Shown one piece after another: positions 7,171 to 9,740 of a stretch of DNA of 9,740 nt (its first letter is position 1; the number at the start of each line of letters is the position of its first letter). The stretch lies in assembly GCA_020354085.1 (NCBI GenBank), contig CP070641.1, positions 2,143,142 through 2,152,881 of the forward strand, in the 5' to 3' direction. Below the pieces are notes generated by a model. The model was not told where the DNA came from, searched no databases, and was given only the letters and a program-made list of their open reading frames with translations. The stretch is from Pseudomonadota bacterium (GTDB taxonomy: Bacteria; Pseudomonadota; Gammaproteobacteria; Acidiferrobacterales; Sulfurifustaceae). The translations under genes were made by a program, and so were the position numbers.

Positions 7171-7378
7171 TCACTGTTTGTCGCGTTGAATTTCCCGTGC
7201 GCGCACCGCGAAAGTCCGTCGGGCCAATGGTCAGCGCGCGTTTGAACATCGACATCACGTAAGGGTACGGATCCTGACGCGACCAATTGAGTACAGCGAC
7301 CGCACCATCACACGCGATGGCCCGAACAGCGCGGCGACGCCGCACACCGATCTCGCCACGACCGAACAACTCGGCCAT
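7171..7378 (-). pseudogene. Possible frameshifted gene of unknown function
   Basis: Two minus-strand frames look like successive parts of one protein. From ATG 7378, 55 codons read in one frame and include the protein-like segment NWSRQDPYPYVMSMFKRALT. The frame then runs on, antisense, into the thioredoxin-HEAT gene. Dropping one base in the three-base T run (minus strand; AAA at 7211-7213) gives instead DFAVRAREIQRDKQ and a TGA at 7173-7171. That stop is 5 bp beyond the stop of the convergent thioredoxin-HEAT gene, as tight as the other convergent ends here. The joined product would be 68 residues. No family is recognised, no clear ribosome binding site precedes ATG 7378, and a real 5' end farther upstream would overlap the next gene. 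Third-position GC is only moderate (about 68% by hand), so this could be non-coding. Confidence 0.33.
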
Positions 7379-7421
7379 GCCAGCGGTCTGGCGTCTGGCG
7401 TTGCGTGCGGCCCAATGGATA

Positions 7422-7787
7422 ATGACTACGACACCGGTTCTCGTTGGGATCGCGACCGCGATTGCCTCAATGGCCTTCTGGGTGAGCTACGCCACCAGTC
7501 AGTGGCATTGGTTTCCACGCGCGGGGGCGCTGATCGTCAGCACCGGGGCACTGCTTAGCACGCGCCGCATGATTCGCCTCGGCCTGGAAGGACTGATCGC
7601 CGGCAGTTCCTATTTCGAAATCGCACACACCGTGCATTCCGGCAGTAACGGGCCGGACCGCGAGACCCATCGCGACCTGATCGCGGCCTATTGGGGTTTT
7701 GCCATCGTTGGCTTCGGGACCTTGGTGTGGGCGTTCGGCGACCTGACCGAATGCTTGCTCGCGCTCAGCATGGTTTGTGCGGCTTGA
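7422..7787 (+). CDS. Small membrane protein, function unknown
   Basis: This 121-residue protein has two or three predicted membrane segments: about 5-25 (PVLVGIATAIASMAFWVSYA), a weaker one at 33-47 (GALIVSTGALLS), and about 91-118 (WGFAIVGFGTLVWAFGDL onward). Between them is a soluble stretch with RR at 48-49, EIAHTVHSG and DRETHRD. No family or catalytic motif is recognised. ATG 7422 starts just before the first membrane helix; ATG 7377 is in frame and would add 15 residues (PAVWRLALRAAQW), and the codons before that are Ala/Arg/Pro-rich and shadow-like. Neither start has a strong ribosome binding site. The gene stands alone between the possible pseudogene and a 223-bp spacer. Confidence 0.6.
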   Translation: MTTTPVLVGIATAIASMAFWVSYATSQWHWFPRAGALIVSTGALLSTRRMIRLGLEGLIAGSSYFEIAHTVHSGSNGPDRETHRDLIAAYWGFAIVGFGTLVWAFGDLTECLLALSMVCAA

Positions 7788-7840
7788 CCAAGGCAGCCCT
7801 TGCCGTTACCCGTGTTCTTTCTCACACACGGCTGAGTGGC

Positions 7841-7851
7841 GCGACTCAATG
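7841..7851 (+). repeat. 11-bp direct repeat, copy 1
   Basis: GCGACTCAATG here is repeated exactly at 8003-8013, 162 bp downstream. The second copy contains the start codon of the GFA-family gene. In this first copy the ATG opens only a dubious 49-codon frame. It may mark a small duplication or insertion between the copies, or be chance. Confidence 0.4.
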
Positions 7852-7999
7852 CCTAAGCCCTCTCCGAAGCCGCCTGCGAGGTCCGCTTGGCATTCCCTAC
7901 AAGGCACGACCAACGCGGTCCGTGTGCGTGGTTATTGTCTTAGGGCGCGCACCTCGACTACGCTCATGTCTTCCTACCAACGGGTCAAAATCAAATAGC

Positions 8000-8003
8000 G
8001 GAG
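8000..8003 (+). promoter_or_regulatory. Ribosome binding site of the GFA-family gene
   Basis: GGAG lies 7 nt before ATG 8011. This is one of the best-placed ribosome binding sites in the window and fixes the start. Confidence 0.7.
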
Positions 8004-8013
8004 CGACTCAATG
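8003..8013 (+). repeat. 11-bp direct repeat, copy 2 (spans a start codon)
   Basis: This is an exact second copy of GCGACTCAATG at 7841-7851. It covers the last base of the GGAG ribosome binding site, the 7-nt spacer and ATG 8011 of the GFA-family gene. Confidence 0.4.
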
Positions 8014-8364
8014 ACCGAATACATAGGTAGCTGCCATTGCGGGTCTGTAAGCTTCAAGTTCACGGGCCCGGCAATAGAAAAAGGCGTGCGCTGCAACTGC
8101 TCGATCTGCCGCCGCAAGGGAGCGATCATGAGCGCCTTCACGATCGCCCCGGAAGAGATCAAGATCGACGTCAAGGATAACGCCCTGGCCACCTATGAGT
8201 TCGGCAGTCGTGTAGCCAAACATCACTTCTGCAAGAAGTGTGGCATCTATCCATTCCATCAAACGCTGCGCAAACCGGGACACTACCGCGTCAACGTCGG
8301 GTGTGTGGACGGCGTCGACTCACTTTCGCTGCCGGTCGATGTTTTCGACGGGGCATCGATCTGA
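8011..8364 (+). CDS. GFA/CENP-V domain zinc protein
   Basis: This 117-residue protein belongs to the glutathione-dependent formaldehyde-activating enzyme (Gfa)/CENP-V family, an Mss4-like zinc-binding beta fold. Zinc ligands are visible in the family pattern: C8-H-C10-G, then C28-N-C30-x-x-C33, and F73-C74-x-x-C77-G. The length is at the short end of the usual range. Gfa of Paracoccus was described as helping glutathione-formaldehyde adduct formation, but most short members are uncharacterised, so a formaldehyde role is only a possibility; no adhI/frmA-type dehydrogenase or esterase lies nearby. It has no signal peptide and is expected to be cytoplasmic. It appears to be a single gene. Confidence 0.9.
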   Translation: MTEYIGSCHCGSVSFKFTGPAIEKGVRCNCSICRRKGAIMSAFTIAPEEIKIDVKDNALATYEFGSRVAKHHFCKKCGIYPFHQTLRKPGHYRVNVGCVDGVDSLSLPVDVFDGASI

Positions 8365-8392
8365 CGACAAACCGCACCGAGAGTCTATGTAG

Positions 8393-8461
8393 TGGAAATT
8401 ACTCCCTGATCCGGATTTCGAGGCAATCGAACTGTACTCGCGAATGCGCGCCGCCGAGTAG
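8393..8461 (+). pseudogene. Possible C-terminal remnant of a lost gene
   Basis: In one frame the spacer downstream of the GFA-family gene reads PDPDFEAIELYSRMRAAE and stops at TAG 8459-8461. Charge pattern, aromatic residues and mostly G/C third positions look like a genuine protein end. The frame is closed by TAG 8390-8392 and has no ATG, GTG or TTG start before the peptide, so nothing intact remains. It is too short to assign a family and may be chance. Confidence 0.25.
8435..8460 (+). terminator. Weak hairpin, possible terminator
   Basis: TACTCG (8435-8440) and CGAGTA (8455-8460) form a 6-bp stem, with an inner CGCG/CGCG pairing possible in the loop. Only GTTT follows, so Rho-independent termination of the GFA-family transcript would be weak at best. 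Confidence 0.2.
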
Positions 8462-8483
8462 TTTGACCGATAGACCATAAGTG

Positions 8484-8774
8484 ATGAACAAGCGCGCCGA
8501 TCAGTTAGCACGGTGGGCGTCGTATCTGCTGGTAGTTGGTCTTGCCTTGTGGGCAAGCGTGTGGGCGACGACTAGCCTGATATCAGATGATCCCTGGATG
8601 CCAATAGCCGGTTTCTTCGTGGGGCTAGTTGCCTTTGGAGTCTTCGGCGTCATTCCTGCCATCATGGGCTTCATCGCCCTGCGATTAAAGACCGAGCTCA
8701 AAGGGAGGGCCTTTTCGGCAATGAGTATTGGATTCGGAATGTTTCTTCTCGTCGTTCTTCTTTACGCCACGTAA
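8484..8774 (+). CDS. Small hydrophobic membrane protein, function unknown
   Basis: This 96-residue protein has three predicted membrane helices at about 12-32, 40-66 and 78-95. A basic cytoplasmic-type N-terminus (NKRADQLARW) precedes the first helix, and a basic connector (RLKTELKGR, 67-75) separates the second and third. This places the N-terminus and that loop inside by the positive-inside rule. No family is recognised. ATG 8484 is chosen over the adjacent GTG 8481; neither has a clear ribosome binding site. Its codons are clearly less GC-rich than those of the neighbours (for example ttagca, atatca, ggattc, ctttac), which may mean recent acquisition or relaxed selection. It follows a possible gene remnant and precedes the helicase. 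Confidence 0.65.
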   Translation: MNKRADQLARWASYLLVVGLALWASVWATTSLISDDPWMPIAGFFVGLVAFGVFGVIPAIMGFIALRLKTELKGRAFSAMSIGFGMFLLVVLLYAT

Positions 8775-8789
8775 CAACCCCGCAGGCGC

Positions 8790-8819
8790 TTGAACGAGGA
8801 CTCGCCGTCCAACAATACT
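8790..8819 (+). promoter_or_regulatory. Candidate promoter of the Lhr-type helicase gene
   Basis: TTGAAC (8790-8795) and AATACT (8814-8819), 18 bp apart, are each four-of-six matches to the sigma-70 consensus. They lie 45 bp before ATG 8865 in the 90-bp gap after the membrane-protein stop. This is a weak match judged by eye. Confidence 0.3.
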
Positions 8820-8864
8820 ACGGCCTTCCAGAGTCCCGGTTGTGGCGTGTGTTAACATGCCGCC

Positions 8865-9740
8865 ATGCCACTGAGCGGCTTCCACCCGTCGGTTTCCCAT
8901 TGGTTTTCGAAGGCATTCGCTGAGCCGACGGCGCCGCAGCGCGATGCGTGGCCCGCAGTTCGAAGTGGCCGACATACGCTGATCGCCGCGCCGACCGGGT
9001 CCGGTAAGACACTCGCCGCATTTCTCTCCGCGATTGATTCCTTCGTGCATCAGGGCCTCGATGGCGGGCTGCCGAACGAGACTCAAGTAGTCTACATCTC
9101 GCCACTCAAGGCGCTGTCGAACGACATAAGCCGCAACCTGGAATGGCCGCTCGCGGGCATTCGCGAATCGCTCAAGGAACTCGGCCACGCCGACGTCGGC
9201 ATTCGCGTGCAGGTACGCACCGGCGACACGCCGGCGCGCGAGCGCGCGCTGATGACGCGCTTCCCGCCGCATATTCTGGTGACCACGCCGGAGTCGCTGT
9301 ATCTCCTACTTACGAGCGAGTCGGGGCGCGCCATGCTGGCGACCACCCGTAGCGTCATCGTCGATGAAATCCACGCGCTGGCCAATTCCAAACGTGGCTC
9401 GCACCTTGCGCTGTCGCTCGAACGCCTTTCGGCGCTGGTTCCAAGTCCGTTCACCCGTATCGGATTGTCGGCGACGCAGAAGCCCATCGAGCAGATTGCC
9501 CAGTTTCTGGTCGGTGGCGCTGCGCAACCAGAGAACCCCGCGCCGAATTGCGTCATTGTCGATTCGGGACACGTGCGTGAACGAGACATCGCGTTGGAAC
9601 TACCGCCCTCCCCGCTCGAAGCGGTGATGTCTGGCGAGGTGTGGGAAGAAGTCTACGATCGACTGGTTGAGCTGATCGATACGCATCGCACCACGCTGGT
9701 GTTCGTTAACACCCGCCGCATGGCCGAACGGGCCACGCAT
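8865..9740 (+). CDS. lhr: Lhr-type DEAD/DEAH-box helicase, 5' part, cut by window end
   Basis: The frame from ATG 8865 stays open for 292 codons to the last base, so only the N-terminus is seen; full Lhr-family proteins run from about 800 to over 1500 residues. Superfamily 2 helicase motifs appear in order: a Q-like motif PTAPQRDAW (21-29), Walker A APTGSGKT (42-49), Ia SPLKALSND (79-87), Ib TTPESLYLLL (140-149), Walker B DEIH (167-170), motif III LSAT (201-204), and the start of domain 2, TLVFVNTRRMAERATH, at the edge. SPLKAL, PESLYLLL and DEIHAL are typical of Lhr, an ATP-dependent 3'-5' helicase linked to nucleic-acid repair. ATG 8865 begins right before the usual FHP-x-V-x-x-WF start of the family; an earlier ATG at 8857 is out of frame. 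Whether it is full-length Lhr or the shorter Lhr-core type cannot be told. Confidence 0.92.
   Translation, partial: MPLSGFHPSVSHWFSKAFAEPTAPQRDAWPAVRSGRHTLIAAPTGSGKTLAAFLSAIDSFVHQGLDGGLPNETQVVYISPLKALSNDISRNLEWPLAGIRESLKELGHADVGIRVQVRTGDTPARERALMTRFPPHILVTTPESLYLLLTSESGRAMLATTRSVIVDEIHALANSKRGSHLALSLERLSALVPSPFTRIGLSATQKPIEQIAQFLVGGAAQPENPAPNCVIVDSGHVRERDIALELPPSPLEAVMSGEVWEEVYDRLVELIDTHRTTLVFVNTRRMAERATH

Larger units (their letters stand above)
7788..8010. other. Intergenic spacer with small inverted repeats
   Basis: This 223-bp spacer holds no convincing gene. A 5-bp stem CAAGG/CCTTG (7789-7802) directly follows the membrane-protein stop, and a 6-bp stem CCGTGT/ACACGG (7810-7831) follows it; neither has a U-tract, so termination here is unproven. 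A 49-codon open frame from ATG 7849 to TAG 7998 has no ribosome binding site and a Pro/Arg/Ser-rich product that resembles noise. Confidence 0.4.

Noticed and set aside
7287..7421. Extended N-terminus for the small membrane protein at 7422-7787
   Set aside because: The Ala/Arg/Pro-rich codons look like noise and overlap the more protein-like minus-strand reading. ATG 7422 or 7377 is more plausible.
7851..7945. Possible integron attC site: GCCTAAG and CTTAGGG at the ends of a 95-bp segment
   Set aside because: The conserved AAC/GTT triplets required in attC core sites are AAG/CTT here, the inner arms do not pair properly, and no integrase gene is seen.
7849..7998. A 49-codon open frame between the membrane protein and the GFA-family gene
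   Set aside because: It has no ribosome binding site and a low-complexity Pro/Ser/Arg product, and nothing supports it beyond the repeated GCGACTCAATG.

Overview
This is a GC-rich, gene-dense bacterial window. The gene set (pbpG-type D,D-endopeptidase, bacterial thiopurine methyltransferase, DUF4382 lipoprotein, Lhr-type helicase, GTG/TTG starts) suggests a proteobacterium, most likely an environmental gammaproteobacterium. That assignment is an inference from gene content, not from a marker gene. I see no rRNA, tRNA, CRISPR array, insertion sequence, phage gene or plasmid gene.

Layout. 191-1174 (+) is a periplasmic serine D,D-endopeptidase (PBP7 family). It converges on 1171-1830 (-), a thiopurine S-methyltransferase, and upstream of that on the same strand is 1877-2821 (-), a DUF4382 lipoprotein. 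Divergent from the lipoprotein is 2956-5421 (+), a molybdenum hydroxylase in which the [2Fe-2S] subunit and the molybdopterin subunit of the isoquinoline 1-oxidoreductase type form one polypeptide. It converges on 5418-6401 (-), a calcineurin-like metallophosphoesterase. Divergent from that is 6521-7165 (+), a thioredoxin-fold plus HEAT-repeat protein.

The right part, 7166-8864, is looser. It holds a possible frameshifted gene on the minus strand (7171-7378), a small membrane protein (7422-7787), a 223-bp spacer with an 11-bp direct repeat, a GFA/CENP-V-family zinc protein (8011-8364), a spacer with what may be the tail of a lost gene (8393-8461), and a second small membrane protein of lower GC (8484-8774). 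From 8865 an Lhr-type DEAD/DEAH helicase runs off the right edge.

These are mostly single genes or pairs alternating in strand, not one pathway. Three themes recur: cell-envelope proteins (endopeptidase, lipoprotein, two small membrane proteins), redox or detoxification proteins (molybdenum hydroxylase, CPFC thioredoxin, methyltransferase, GFA protein), and very tight convergent gene ends. Two convergent pairs share a 4-bp double stop (CTAG, TTAG). I do not see a convincing undescribed multi-gene system. The best leads are the one-chain molybdenum hydroxylase without a visible Tat signal, the shared double stops, and the decayed or frameshifted minus-strand gene.
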